Source: Ascoidea rubescens DSM 1968 (taxonomy: Eukaryota; Ascomycota; Saccharomycetes; Ascoideales; Ascoideaceae). From it: a stretch of 64,000 nucleotides of DNA. Positions 10,605 to 21,700 of this stretch are shown here, piece by piece. Numbering within the stretch: the stretch's first letter is position 1; each line of letters begins with the position of its first letter. Both the position numbers and the translations under genes were made by a program. The stretch spans positions 2,802,694-2,866,693 of the forward strand of contig NW_017962913.1 of assembly GCF_001661345.1 (NCBI RefSeq), read 5' to 3'. The notes beneath the pieces were generated by a model, which saw only the letters and a list, made by a program, of their open reading frames with translations, had not been told where the DNA came from and did not search any database.

Positions 10605-11636
10605 AGTATTGATATTATTATTAATGTTATTCTCGACAGTGCTGTCAATATTATTGTTAATGTTACTGTTTATATTTATATATTTCTTATTATTTTGATC
10701 TAAATTGATTAATTGATTAATTGAAAAAGTGGAATAGTCTAAGCTTAATCTATCCTGAAGAGATTTACAATTTTGGTTATTAATTTCTACAGCTTTGTTA
10801 AAGTATGTGTTGTTGTCATTTTCGTTATTACTAGATTTGTTATTAGATTGATTATTAGGAATATCATTAATATTTATATCACTTTCTGTATTTAGATCTA
10901 TATCACTAACACTTTTGCTATATTGATTATTATAAGTGTCTATGGTATTAAAATTTAAGCGACTGATTGAGTCAGAGAGTTCAAGCATGGAGTTTCTGTT
11001 TGAATTTGCACTTGGAATTGTGTTTGAATTTGGATATATAAAAGGTTTTGAAGAAATTTGTAGAGCTGGGGTTGGAGTAATATTATAGTTATTTTTCAAT
11101 ATTGATTCATTAGTTGTAATTGATATTGTATGTCTTTTACTTTTTCTTTTATTGGAGTTGGTATTTGATGTATTGATGGAACTAAGAGTGCTGATGTCTT
11201 CATTATCGTTATTGTTATAGTTAATTAAATTTGGATTATTATTATTGTTATTATTATCTTTTGGTTTTGAGTTGTGTTTTTTAGATAAGAAGCTTGATAT
11301 TGAGATTGCTCTATTATGTCTTGATTTTCTTGAGTTTTTTCTTCTATTGCTATTGTTATTATCATTGGTATTACTAATATCAGTATTTTGAGTTGATAGA
11401 GATTGATTTGCAGTGTTTGAGTTTAAGTCCGAATCATTATCAGAGGTATCAGTGATTTTGAATATTATTGGGTTTTGATTATTGTTTTTATTGGTGCCAT
11501 TATTTATAGCATTTATACTATCTGCACTACCTTGCTTGCCTTGGTTAGAGGTTAATTTGTCATTTGAAGAAGATGATGATGGTGATGATGATGATGAAGT
11601 GTAAAATTTCTTTATAACTGAGCCAATTATTGTCAT
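8982..11636 (-). CDS. Large histidine-phosphatase-superfamily protein with both catalytic histidines replaced (pseudophosphatase)
   Basis: 884 residues. The first 460 are low complexity (Asn, Ser, with basic patches SRKSRHNRA and RKSKRHT and an Asn run near 350). From about 470 a PMU1-like domain begins (LSWKFETINGLF, NFGIGDKEWEYI). The usual RHG motif reads LTRNSES (His to Asn at residue 615, codon 9792-9794). SPLRRSIDT, LRPLIELKNVNKRHNKSDI and the C-terminal HRPFHVEKGELIPVLIK blocks are conserved. The second catalytic His, expected in a CHSG-type motif, reads INCNLRTIQ, with Asn at 839 (9120-9122). An acidic insertion (EDEEEDEEED) interrupts the domain. In the family the first histidine is phosphorylated in catalysis, so loss of both predicts no phosphatase activity. 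A binding or scaffold role is inference. Confidence 0.75.
10535..10603. repeat. ATT/GTT trinucleotide run coding poly-Asn
   Basis: (ATT)n then (GTT)n on the + strand. It encodes about 20 consecutive Asn, first by AAC codons and then AAT, in the histidine-phosphatase-like protein on the - strand. Confidence 0.9.
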
Positions 11637-13063
11637 TTCTTTTGCTAATTTTGGTTTGAATTTCTTTTAGTAAAGGTTAACTATGATATCAACAGCAACG
11701 ATGATCATAAATAGTTATGGTAATAGTTATAGTAATAAGTATAGTAATAGTAATGATTAGTAGTGGAAGAAATTATTTAGTGAATAAATAACAAAATACA
11801 TAAATTGCAATTCCTTTAAATGTTTTTTATTGTTTTTTGTTGAGAAGGTAAATTCGTCAAGATAAAAGGTGGTTTGAGAATCGCTTGTTAGTCCTTCAGG
11901 AGTCTTATAAGGGTATTTTTACCTTTTGTTTGACTTGAAAAAAGATTTCCAGCGAGCTAAAAAAACTGCACATATGTAGAAGTGGAATTCCAATCAACCT
12001 AAGAGAAAACCGTTGAGCAGTTCTCATCAGTTCAAATTGAAAAGTTGAATACTTGAAATCCAATCTGAATAACTGGCGAATTGAATCCCAATTCAACAGT
12101 AACCAAAACGTAAAGGGATTGTTGAAATCTTAAACACCATAAAGATCGAGCAAGCCAAATTGACTCAAAAATGCACATTGCTCAGATCTCGTGCATGAGC
12201 TCATTCCTAAAACAACCCCGTCTGTTTCCGTCGACTCTGGGCTTTATTTCGGGGCGGGCAGCGCTATTTTCACGTGTGTGACTGCTGGAGTGGGAGATCC
12301 CGCCAGACAAGTAAACGGGTTTTGGATGTGTCAAGCGGCCGTAGAAAGGCTCAGATTCTTTCTAGAAGGATTCCATAGAATCTTAATTATGGAGTCTTAA
12401 TTCTTCTACAGCGAATCCTACAACTCAAATGCACATTCTAAGCTAACAACACAGTCAGCAAATCACAATGCTTCCGGAGCGCAACACAACCCACTAGCAC
12501 CCAATAGACTTATGTTGCCCTTACCATCGTGCTGCTGATGCTAGCTTACAATCGAGCGGCCGGCGCTGCGCCGCTGAAGCACCTGACTCAAGAGCAGCCG
12601 TCGCCGGTCTGCTTGGATTCGACGGACTCGAGTTCGGCAATAGAACGGTATTTCACCGGACGTACATATATGCACTTGCGCCACAGTACTGAGCTTTAGG
12701 CGCCGGATGTGGTAGTGCCGCCGGATCGCTGGTCGAAATTGTACCGGAAGATGGGGGCCTGGGGTCGGGACAAACCCAGCGGTTTGACGAGGGATCGTGG
12801 AACGAAGCAGCAAAGATAGCAGTAAATTAGACCTGGATCCCATGCTAGGTCTATTGTTCTCCAATTACCATACTGATTACTGATTGAAAGTTTTGATTTG
12901 CAATTATCATCTCAGAAGAACACATTGCATCTGCTGCGCAGTCCATTTCACTTTCTTCTACTATTTAAAAGACATTGTGAGCCCCTTGCCATTGATAGGG
13001 GAAATATAACCAACCAGTATTTGTGTTTTGTTACCTGCCTCATTTTCTTCAAGCTTACCAAAC
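11637..13063. other. Divergent promoter region with GC-rich core
   Basis: 1427 bp between the pseudophosphatase and CaM-kinase starts. It is AT-rich on both sides. About 12200-12860 is GC-rich, with CCGG and GCGC words and a GC palindrome at 12555-12575. Reading frames inside the GC-rich core are open on both strands, as chance frames in GC-rich DNA often are, and show no known domain. Confidence 0.6.
12555..12575. repeat. GC-rich inverted repeat
   Basis: AGCGGC and GCCGCT flank a 9-nt spacer. Within it an alternative perfect palindrome of two CGGCGC/GCGCCG arms around one base lies at 12561-12573. It could form a stable hairpin or bind a dimeric factor. Function unknown. Confidence 0.6.
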
Positions 13064-14425
13064 ATGGGTATCTACAATCTTGAGTTTCCAAAGCCCATTG
13101 AGGGCCACACTGCAACAAAAATCTTCAACAGACTTAGTGGCCAGCCTGATTCCTACGCAAGAAACAAAAACTATGTCTATGGCAAAGTATTGGGTTGTGG
13201 TACCTTTGGTGTCGTTAGAAAAGCTCTCAATCGTCAAACAAATGAGCAGGTCGCTGTTAAAATCATCTTAAAAAAAACATTAAGAGGTAACTACAACATG
13301 GTCTATGATGAATTGAAACTATTGCAACAACTAAATCACCCTCATATTGTTGGTTTCAGAGACTGGTTTGAAAGTAAGGACAAATTTTATATCGTAACTC
13401 AATTAGCCACTGGTGGTGAACTATTTGATAGAATTGTTTCTAGAGGAAAATTCACTGAAAAGGATGCTGCGGTTTGCATTTCTCAAATCTTGGATGCTTT
13501 ATCCTATATCCATTCAAAGCACATTGTTCATAGAGATTTAAAACCTGAAAATGTTCTTTATTTAAGATCCGAAGAAGAAGATCCAAATTCTCCAATCGTC
13601 CTAGCAGATTTTGGTATCGCCAAAAAACTAGAATCTCCCAATGAAATGATAACTTCAACCGCTGGCTCTTTTGGCTATGCTGCCCCAGAAGTTCTTTCTG
13701 GTTTTGCTCATTCAAAGGCCTGCGATATTTGGTCCATTGGTGTAATAACTTATACCTTATTATGTGGTTATTCGCCTTTCAGATCTGAAACAATCAATGA
13801 TTTCCTATTAGAGGTTCAAAATGACAACTGCGTTGTCTTCCATAAGAGATTCTGGAAAAACATCTCAGTCGACGCAAAATATTTCATCCTAAGTATGCTA
13901 AGAATAGACCCCAATGAAAGACCAACCGCTGACCAACTTTTAAATAATATTTGGATAAAGAAAACTGCTTCTGAAAACTCCTCTTGTGACTTATTACCTA
14001 ACATTAGAGAAGGTTTCAATGCCAGGACTAAATTTAGACAAGTTATTGAAGTCGTTAAATTCAATAACAGAATCAAAGCTTTAAAAGAACAGGCTAACAG
14101 TGAAGAATCTGACGATGATGATGGTTTTGCCGATCTAGGTTCTACTTCTCCTAAATTGATCCCCCCTGAAACAACCGCCTCATCTTCTACTTTAGTAAAC
14201 ATCTTCTCGTCCTTAGCCAATAGAGCAAAGAGTCCCAGAAATTCTTTAACTCCGCCAAAACCCTCAAGAAATTCTCTTACTCCAACAAATACGTCAAGCT
14301 CTTCATCTTCATCTCATTCTAGAACAAAAAGTGATTTAACAATCAAGGCTTTTCAACAAATGGTTATAACTGCTCAACAAAATAAAGAAAGAATAATTAA
14401 TGATCAAAATAATACTCAGAAATAA
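13064..14425 (+). CDS. Calcium/calmodulin-dependent protein kinase (CMK1/CMK2 type)
   Basis: 453 residues from ATG 13064 (MGIYNLEFPKPIEGH). The upstream in-frame extension has no ATG. Kinase motifs in order: GCGTFGVV glycine loop (44-51), VAVK lysine (66), HRDLKPEN (156-163), DFG (182-184), a T-loop with TAGSFGYAAPEVL, and DIWSIGVI. After the kinase domain, ARTKFRQVIEVVKFNNRIKA is a basic amphipathic segment where fungal CaMKs carry the autoinhibitory and calmodulin-binding region. The tail is Ser/Pro-rich with repeated RNSLTP. In yeasts these kinases act downstream of Ca2+ in stress survival. The extended N-terminus of about 38 residues matches CMK1/2. I cannot say which of the two it is. 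Confidence 0.9.
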   Translation: MGIYNLEFPKPIEGHTATKIFNRLSGQPDSYARNKNYVYGKVLGCGTFGVVRKALNRQTNEQVAVKIILKKTLRGNYNMVYDELKLLQQLNHPHIVGFRDWFESKDKFYIVTQLATGGELFDRIVSRGKFTEKDAAVCISQILDALSYIHSKHIVHRDLKPENVLYLRSEEEDPNSPIVLADFGIAKKLESPNEMITSTAGSFGYAAPEVLSGFAHSKACDIWSIGVITYTLLCGYSPFRSETINDFLLEVQNDNCVVFHKRFWKNISVDAKYFILSMLRIDPNERPTADQLLNNIWIKKTASENSSCDLLPNIREGFNARTKFRQVIEVVKFNNRIKALKEQANSEESDDDDGFADLGSTSPKLIPPETTASSSTLVNIFSSLANRAKSPRNSLTPPKPSRNSLTPTNTSSSSSSSHSRTKSDLTIKAFQQMVITAQQNKERIINDQNNTQK

Positions 14426-14918
14426 TCTCTTCAAATACTACTAATAATATTAATAATATTAATAATTATATTTACGTATTTATATTTCAGTTTTCTCATA
14501 CAAATTGAGTTTAAAAATATTGTGTCTATTATTTTAATTTACTTTTTTCCTTTTATGTGTCGTTTTTTTTTGTTTTTGTTTTCTTTTTTTTTTCTGTATT
14601 TATTTCTATTGTTTTATTTCTATATAATCTTATAATTTCAATCGTTTAGGTTGTCTTTTTCTTTTTTTTTTACTGTATACTGAATATCTATACTTTTTTA
14701 CCAATCACAATTTTCATATCGAATGATTGTAATGTTTGATTTTAAAACGACTATTTTGTATGTTATACTATGTTATGTTATGTTACGTTATGTTATGTTA
14801 TTTTATTTTATGTTATGTTATATTATATTATATTAATACATTGTGTATATTATATCAATACGTTAAGATTTAATTGAAGAGAGGGAGATATATAGAAAAA
14901 GAAAAGAAAATTTATAGT
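14426..14918. other. Convergent 3' region of CaM kinase and ALG3
   Basis: 493 bp of very AT-rich sequence with T-runs suited to 3' end formation for the kinase gene, followed by a TGTTA-type pentanucleotide repeat. No gene seen. Confidence 0.6.
14761..14834. repeat. Degenerate TATGT/TATTA pentanucleotide microsatellite
   Basis: Repeated ATGTT units with ACGTT, ATTTT and ATATT variants over about 70 bp, in the convergent gap. Neutral-looking. Confidence 0.8.
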
Positions 14919-16457
14919 CTATTTAATCTTTTTATTTTTTTCATCTGTCTTATTTTGTTCGCCACTTTGGGTAGAATTGGAATTGGAATTGGAATTGGAA
15001 TTGGAATGTTTATTCAATTGAAACCAGATTCTTAATAGTAAACCAAAAATTAAGACGTTAAAAACAACACTTTTCCAAGCAACTGGGTGATTTAACCAGC
15101 AATTTTCATGAAGTAGCCAACCTATTATTATTAAGAAAACATTAGTATTACTTAAATTGATTAAAAAGGGCAAATGGAAGAAATACCAAGTTAAAAATTG
15201 GTAATGTAAAGATCTTGAAAAGGCTACGCCTATTAGATTAGTGATTGATAGAATAGCGAATATAGTTTGAGGACCATCTTGATAGTTGAGGATGTTATTA
15301 TTTAGTTGGATATTATCATTAAAAGGTTTTTTTAGAGTGGTTAACAATAGGTTTAGAAATTGGTTAATATTGTGAGATAGATTTTGTTTTAAATTGAGGT
15401 TTTTTGTGATTGAAAGTTTGTTGTTTAAAAGAGGGAGAAAAACTGAAAAGAGAAAGAAGGATAATACTAGTAAATGAGAGAATAATAAGAAGAAATGGAA
15501 TCTTGAGTCTTGGAATAAGAACTCAGGTAAAAATCTCCAATTAATTGACCAATTGTGCAAAAAGTGTCTTTTAAAATTAAAGGCATTGTGAAGGTAGTTC
15601 GATTTGATTTGGTCACCATTATTGAAAAAAGGGTAGGCTATCAAGTATTGAGAGCCGATTATTGTGAGTAAATTTAAAACAGTTTTAAAAAAGTTGCCAT
15701 TGTTCAAGTAAAAAGATATCAAAAGAAAAGCTGGGAGGTATAATAGAGAATTCATTTTAATTGAGATGGCAAGGGAATAGGTGATTGAATTGACAAACAT
15801 GAGAAGAGATATTAAATGAGTCGAAGAATTGAATTTTTGTTTAATAAGAGAAGTCAATTGTAAGCCAACAAACAAGAAACTTATGAAATAAGCAGCCCAA
15901 CAGTCATTAAATAATCTTAGTAGATAAATGGATTGGATTCTCTTGCTAAGAATTAAAAAAACGATAAACCAAGGTTTTCTTAATGAGTTGTTGAAACAGT
16001 TGTAAGAGATTAAATAGTTTATCAAGGTGAGGTTTAGCAACCAAGCATAAGTCAACTGGATAAATTCCAAATTATGGTCTTCTTCGTAAATGTTATTCAA
16101 GACTTTAAAGATCCATAAATGGCCAGCAGGATAGACTAGAGGACCAGTTTCACCAACTATTTTCTCATAGTCCAATTCGCCCTTATTGAAAAGTTGCACC
16201 TGTTGTAGATACGTTGAAAAGTCGATTTCAGTGTAGGGAACTCTGAAGATGATGAGTTTGCCAGCGATCAATTCGATAATAAAGATGAGAAAGGACCAAA
16301 ATACCAATAGAAATGGATCATTGAGAAGCAAGTGGATTCCATGGACTATGTCCAAACAAACGTTCTTGAGGGTTAGTTCAGGCAACTGTTTGGGTGCTTC
16401 TTGAACTGGTTCTTGAGCATCGAGCACTTTACTGGTGGAAGTAGAGTCTTGTGGCAT
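14919..16457 (-). CDS. ALG3: Dol-P-Man:Man5GlcNAc2-PP-Dol alpha-1,3-mannosyltransferase
   Basis: 512 residues from ATG 16457 (MPQDSTSTSK). An open upstream extension to 16631 starts with a non-ATG codon and is unlikely to be used. About ten hydrophobic segments. ALG3 signatures include VPYTEIDFSTYLQQV, GPLVYPAGHLWIF, RLFNDCWAAYF, KMNSLLYLPAFLL and FSRSLHYQFLTWYFFHLPFL. The acidic residue in TEID is in the first luminal loop, where this GT-C family binds its substrate. The enzyme adds the sixth mannose to the dolichol-linked N-glycan on the luminal side of the ER. The C-terminus is a hydrophilic Asn/Ser repeat ending in Lys, possibly an ER-retrieval-like tail. Convergent with the CaM kinase gene. 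Confidence 0.93.
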   Translation of the reverse strand: MPQDSTSTSKVLDAQEPVQEAPKQLPELTLKNVCLDIVHGIHLLLNDPFLLVFWSFLIFIIELIAGKLIIFRVPYTEIDFSTYLQQVQLFNKGELDYEKIVGETGPLVYPAGHLWIFKVLNNIYEEDHNLEFIQLTYAWLLNLTLINYLISYNCFNNSLRKPWFIVFLILSKRIQSIYLLRLFNDCWAAYFISFLFVGLQLTSLIKQKFNSSTHLISLLMFVNSITYSLAISIKMNSLLYLPAFLLISFYLNNGNFFKTVLNLLTIIGSQYLIAYPFFNNGDQIKSNYLHNAFNFKRHFLHNWSINWRFLPEFLFQDSRFHFFLLFSHLLVLSFFLFSVFLPLLNNKLSITKNLNLKQNLSHNINQFLNLLLTTLKKPFNDNIQLNNNILNYQDGPQTIFAILSITNLIGVAFSRSLHYQFLTWYFFHLPFLINLSNTNVFLIIIGWLLHENCWLNHPVAWKSVVFNVLIFGLLLRIWFQLNKHSNSNSNSNSNSTQSGEQNKTDEKNKKIK

Positions 16458-16876
16458 TGTCGAAGAGTTGGAGGAAGCAGATTCAGTAAATTCAGCAGAT
16501 TCAGCAGACGTTGGCAGTAAAAAAGAGACGTAGAATGAACAGCAGGGCAGTGGGAAGTTGGGCGAAAGTCTTAAGCTGTGGAAGTGCCAGCGTATGGCAT
16601 TTACATCATTTACAGCATTCTTGTCGATCAAGAGTGTGTTGGTATTGAAGAAGAGCAGAGCATTGGTAAAACATTGGGTAGAGCATTGGAGCTGTTATAC
16701 GTATTTAAGTATTCTATCTGCTCTGTTTGAACTCGTTATCGTAGGCGATAGCTAATCGTTTCACCTTTTTATCTGTCTTTCTTTCTATCTGTCTTTCTTT
16801 TTATCTATCTCTCACCTCTCACCTCTCACCTCTCTCACCTCTCTTACTTCTATCCTATCTCACCCCAACAGCCAAC
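16458..16876. other. Divergent promoter, ALG3 / small unknown gene
   Basis: 419 bp. The ALG3 side is moderately GC-rich. The side leading to the small gene is a long pyrimidine tract of CTTTCTATCTGT and CACCTCT units (about 16760-16860) directly before ATG 16877. Confidence 0.6.
16803..16851. repeat. Pyrimidine-rich CTCACCT repeats in a 5' leader
   Basis: Several copies of CTCACCT/CTCTCACCT in tandem, 25-70 bp upstream of an ATG. Such CT tracts are common in yeast leaders and may also exclude nucleosomes. Confidence 0.7.
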
Positions 16877-17212
16877 ATGAATCCTGATGAAAGACCACAT
16901 CCTCTTCTCTCCCAAGTGCCCCTTGTTATCTCGCCCTTCTACAACCCTCCAAAGACTGTGTCTCTCCCCTACAACTACAAATCGCTCCCATCCCAGTTGC
17001 CCCCAAGTCTCTTGAGCTCATTCGACAGCACTCAAGGCCATATCCAGGCCCTCACCAACGACGCCTCTCTTCTTAGCTCCCAGATGGACCAAGTGCTTCT
17101 CCACTCCCACAGAAACGACTACCAGGCCTGGCTTCGACACTCCACGAACCAGTTGGCCCCAGGCTACTTCGACACAAATTTGCTCCTGGCCATGAAGAAG
17201 TTGTCCAAGTGA
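16877..17212 (+). CDS. Small unknown protein, GC-rich
   Basis: 111 residues from ATG 16877 (MNPDERPHPLLSQVPLVISP). I do not recognise the family. The N-terminal half is Pro/Ser/Leu-rich. The second half looks helical (QGHIQALTNDASLLSSQMDQ) with a distinctive NQLAPGYFD segment near the end. No membrane segment or signal. Codon use is markedly C-ending (CTC, CCC, AAC), so GC is well above neighbouring genes, matching a local GC peak that spans the ALG3 5' end and this gene. It is followed after 207 bp by the dehydrogenase gene in the same direction. A small helical adaptor or complex subunit is possible. Real-gene status is likely but unproven. Confidence 0.55.
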   Translation: MNPDERPHPLLSQVPLVISPFYNPPKTVSLPYNYKSLPSQLPPSLLSSFDSTQGHIQALTNDASLLSSQMDQVLLHSHRNDYQAWLRHSTNQLAPGYFDTNLLLAMKKLSK

Positions 17213-17419
17213 GCTCTCAATCACCAATCACCAATCACTAATCAGTAACCAACAATCACCAATCATCCAGCTGTTTTCGCTCTCACCCCATGGCTATCAG
17301 CGGAACTCGCTCTTCCTTCCTTTGCCGTATAAGGCACTGATATATAAGCTCATCCTCTCTGAAAACTTTTCAATACAATATTTCACTGCCAACAGAACCC
17401 ACTGTAGCATCTTCTTCTT

Positions 17420-18659
17420 ATGACTGTACCTACTACTAAATCTCTGCAAAACAAACCAAAGGTCTTATTCCTTGGTCAGCTCGACGAGTCCTTGCCAGAG
17501 TACCAACAATTTGAAAATGATTTCGAGTGTATCGTATGTGAAAAGTTATGGAGTCTTATGAAACTTTATCGAAAATAAACACTTACTAACAATTTAAAAA
17601 ACATTTCTACTATCTTCTCTCTGTTGTTGGTTTTTTTCTTTTATTTCTTTTTCCTTACAGCCCTACGAATTAACTACAAAGGAACAGCTTCTTGAGGACT
17701 TCAAATCAAAATTCAATGACATACAAGCCATCTATGGAGGTTGGGAAGGTTTCATGTCATTTGGTGGTTATAGAAACGAAATTGTTGATCTCTCTCCTCC
17801 AAATCTAAAAATCGTAACAAGTTGTGCTGTTGGCTTTGATCATTACGATACCATTCAATTAAAAAATAAAAAGATCATCTTCTCAAATAGTCCCTCTGTC
17901 GGTGCTGAACAAGTTGCTGATTTAGCTCTATACCAGACTCTTTCCACTTTCAGATTTATTCCAATGTTTGCTAACCAAACAGTCTCAACTAAAAACACTT
18001 TAGTCGCAAGATCTAAATTAAATGGTAATTTCAATTATCAATCTGGTAACCATGTCCCTAAAAATCATTACAATTTTGCTTTTGGTGAAATCGCTGGTGG
18101 TAAAGTAGTATACACTCCAATGAATAAAAACGCTGCCATCCTAGGCTTTGGAGGTATTGGAAAGGCTCTAGCTAAAAGACTAAACGCAATTGGTATGAAT
18201 ATACATTATTTCAAAAGAAACCCTCTATCAAATGATGATCTATCCGATTTTAATTTCCCTTTGACTTACCACAACTCTTTAACTTCAATCCTACCAATCG
18301 CTGATGTAGTCATCATTTGCTTGCCTGGTTCGAGTGAAACCTTTAATCTAATCAATGAAAAAACAATAAATCTTTTACCCAAAAGAGGCTCCAGAATAGT
18401 CAATGTCGGTAGAGGTTTTATCGTCAATACAAAAGATCTATTAAATGGCTTGAAATCAGGTAAAATTATAAGCTGTGCACTAGATGTGTTTGAAAATGAA
18501 CCAACTATTGACCAGGAGCTCGTATCTAGAGAAGATGTCTTTCTAACACCTCACATTGGTTCTTCGACCATCGAAACTTATCAAAAAACTGCTATCTTTT
18601 GTTTAAATAATATTAGGGCATGTTTTGAGAGAAAACCTATTCTTTCTCAACAAAATTAG
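17420..18659 (+). CDS. D-isomer 2-hydroxyacid dehydrogenase (glyoxylate/hydroxypyruvate reductase-like), one intron
   Basis: Exons 17420-17533 and 17661-18659 give 370 residues. The intron (127 nt) has GTATGT, TACTAAC at 17584-17590 and TTACAG. Motifs: GFGGIG dinucleotide-binding loop (200-205), NVGRG with catalytic Arg (289), ALDVFENEP with Glu (318) and LTPHIGSST with His (336), the full Arg-Glu-His triad of the family. Closest yeast type is GOR1 (glyoxylate reductase), by layout and length. Residues about 140-190 hold an insertion-like Asn/Lys-rich loop before the nucleotide-binding fold. No PTS1 at the end (SQQN). Substrate cannot be told from sequence alone. Confidence 0.88.
17534..17660 (+). 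other. Spliceosomal intron in the 2-hydroxyacid dehydrogenase gene
   Basis: GTATGT donor at 17534, TACTAAC branch site at 17584-17590 and TTACAG acceptor ending at 17660. Splicing joins an N-terminal segment (KVLFLGQLDESLPEY) to the catalytic domain in frame. Confidence 0.92.
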
Positions 18660-18755
18660 CTCCCCAATTCTTTCGTTTATACAATTAGAAAAATCATTAT
18701 TAATTAATTTTATATAATACAAACAATTAAAATTAAAATTGTATGAAAGAACCTT

Positions 18756-21700
18756 TTAATTCTTATTTTTATTTATAAGGAACATAACAGATGCAGAATT
18801 CGTATTCGCATTCTTGTAATTCTTATTAACTGTTATTTGTTCGGATGCAAAGTCTTTGTTTTCACTTAAAAATGTTTTGTAATTCTCAATTATAGACCTC
18901 GTCTTATGGATTCCCTTCTTTGATTCATTACCCAATTCAATATCGTGAACTTTGGTTCTTTTGTACTCTTCTTCTCTCAATTTCTTTTGTCTAATTCTTT
19001 CTTTAATTTTAGCAAATTCATCCTTCATTTCTATTTGAGACTTAAAATTATGTTGAGAAAGCGATAACTTTTCAGTTTGTAAATATCTCTCCTCCTCAGT
19101 TGCTAAATCATCATTATTAATAAATGATAAAGTCTTTTTCACAAATTCTGACGTTATTTGAATTCTTCTTCTCTTAACTATTGGTTGGTTTCCATTATCC
19201 TCGTCTGTAATCGTAAGTGATCTCTTAAGTGTACTACCTTCTCGACTTGTTTCTTTATCATCAGCTGTTATTTGTTCATCAGCCCCTTCTTGTAATTGTC
19301 CACTTTCTATTATTTCTTCTTCGATACCTAGTTCATTATCAAACTCGTTTCTTAAACTGTCTTCAAATACAATTTTTAAGCTATCTGTATTTGTATCTTC
19401 TGCTATACTTTCAAAAAATGCTTTAGTTTTATCATTTTTAGCTAAATTTCTCATCTCATTATTTTCTAAAAGTTTTCTTCTTTGTCTTTCTGCTTTCATA
19501 CGATGAAATCTAGCCAATTCATCATCATCATCATCACTCAATTCTAAATCAAGGTCGTCAATTCCTCCTCTACCAAATCCATCTCTATTAACTCTTGATC
19601 GAAGTTTTCCTGTCTTAATATCATTTAATAATTTAGAAACATACTCTCTATCATTACTAAGATTTTCTTTATTATAAAACTCCTTCAATGCATCATGATT
19701 ATAATTGATATTCTTCGAATCATTAATCATTCTTTCATCTTCTGAATCCATTTCAAAATCATCCTTATCATTACGATCAGCTCCACCAATACCATGCCAT
19801 TCATCATCAGATTCAATGGCTTCTTCTTCAAAGATATCTCCCAATCCAGATTTTGCTAACTCTCTCTTTTTAATTTTATTTCGAAGCTCATTTTGAGCCT
19901 GACGTTTGATCGCAAGTTTGACCTTCTGAAGCAGTTCATTTTGGTCTTCAGTGTCCGATATATCTTCCACTTCCACTTCATTTTCTACCCCATAAACTGA
20001 AGATTTATTGTTTTTCGTATTTTTAGATGATGCTGAAATCTTATCATCTAAAGTTGGAACATCTGTACTATCAACCTCATACTCATACTCATTATCACTT
20101 TTATCCCCACTGTCATTTTCATTTTCACTAATGTGATCCAATATTTTTTTCTTAGAATATGATTTATATTGAACCTGTGTTGGAGCAAGATTCAATAAGG
20201 AATCCTCTCCAAATATGTTTTTAATTTTTTCGCTCATACCTAGTGTCAGATAAGATGAATTATCTGCTATTGTAGGATTATCTAAGTTAATACTAGAAAT
20301 GTCTTTTTGAGTTTCATCCAGATTTCCATTCTGGTCTTTTTCTTCCTCTTTTTCCTCTTTTTCCTCTTTTTCCTCTTTTTCTTCTTCATCTTCATCTTCA
20401 TCATCAAACACTACCCCCTTTCTCTTAGTTCTTTTATTTCTAACAAGGTTGGTTCGTGTATTAATTAAAGCTTCATCATCTGACTCTTTATCAATTTTAT
20501 CATTGTTAGATAGATCTTGATGGTCTTTATCTAAATCATTATCTTCCACAAAACTTTCAAATTCACTATTTTCTTCATCAGTTTCAAGTTCGGCTAAAGC
20601 TAATTCTTCCTCATCTGACTCCTCTTCTACTCCATAAATATTACCGTCATTATTGAGATCTTCCTCATCTTCATCTTCATTTTCGTCAATTTTATTTAAA
20701 ATTTGATTTTTATATAAAAGATCTCTTTGTTTTTGTTCTTCTTTTTCTCTTTTTCTAATTCTTCTATTTCTTTCAAGCTCCTTTTCTAATAAATCTTCTA
20801 CTTTGGAAGTTTCATCATCTACATCATTTTCAATATTTTCAATTGCAATTTGATTTAATTTTTTGGCCTGGATTACTTGACTAACATGTTTTTGTTTTAA
20901 AGAAGAAAGAGCTTCACGTTGTTTTTGTCTTTGAGAATAATTTTCAGTTAATAACACACTTTTTTTCAAAACAGAATTGGGAGAATTTTTTTGATTTTTC
21001 TTTAAATATTTTGCTTTAATAGCTAAAATGAAACCTTTATCTTTGATGGGAATCTTTTCAAATTCATCATCGGAATCAGAATCAGAATCAGAACCAGAAC
21101 TGGAGTCATCAAGATTTATCATGTTATTTGGATTAGACTGTTTTAATTTATTTTTATATATTGAAAATGGGGTATTTTTATCTTGTTCTTTTTGGTTGCT
21201 TAAAATTTGAGAATCTAAAGTGTTATTTTTTAGTGTATCGGGTATATTATTTTTCGCTTCACTGTCAGATGGTTCTTCGTCAGACAAGTCAATATCAATT
21301 ACTTTCTTAGTTACTGGAGTTGTTGGAGCTTTTGCAGTTTTCTTAACAGGAGATACAAATTTTCCATTGACAAATCCTAGTTTGGCTAGTAACTGCTCTT
21401 TAGTAAATGCTCTATTTGATATTGGTTTAAAATTCAAGTCTCTTTTTAAATTGATTTCCTGAATAGTTCTTGCAAGTAATTTTTCATCGGTAGCATCCTT
21501 CTTGGTTTTCTCTTTTCTTTTCAAACTTTCATTATTATTCAAAGTGTCTTCTCCCAACAATTCTAATATGGTTTTATCCGAAGGGAAAGTGGTGGAATTG
21601 TCTACGTCTGGCTTATCAATTTCATTAACCACAGTATTGTTATCACTAAAGATATCATTATTGAGTTTGATATTGTTGCTCTTCGCATACTGTTTTCCTA

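Noticed and set aside
12600-12800. Candidate structured RNA (SRP or RNase P type) in GC-rich spacer
   Set aside because: Some short hairpins but none of the conserved blocks of those RNAs could be found by eye.
12541-12864. 107-codon - strand frame in a GC island
   Set aside because: No recognisable motif, and GC-rich sequence leaves frames open by chance.
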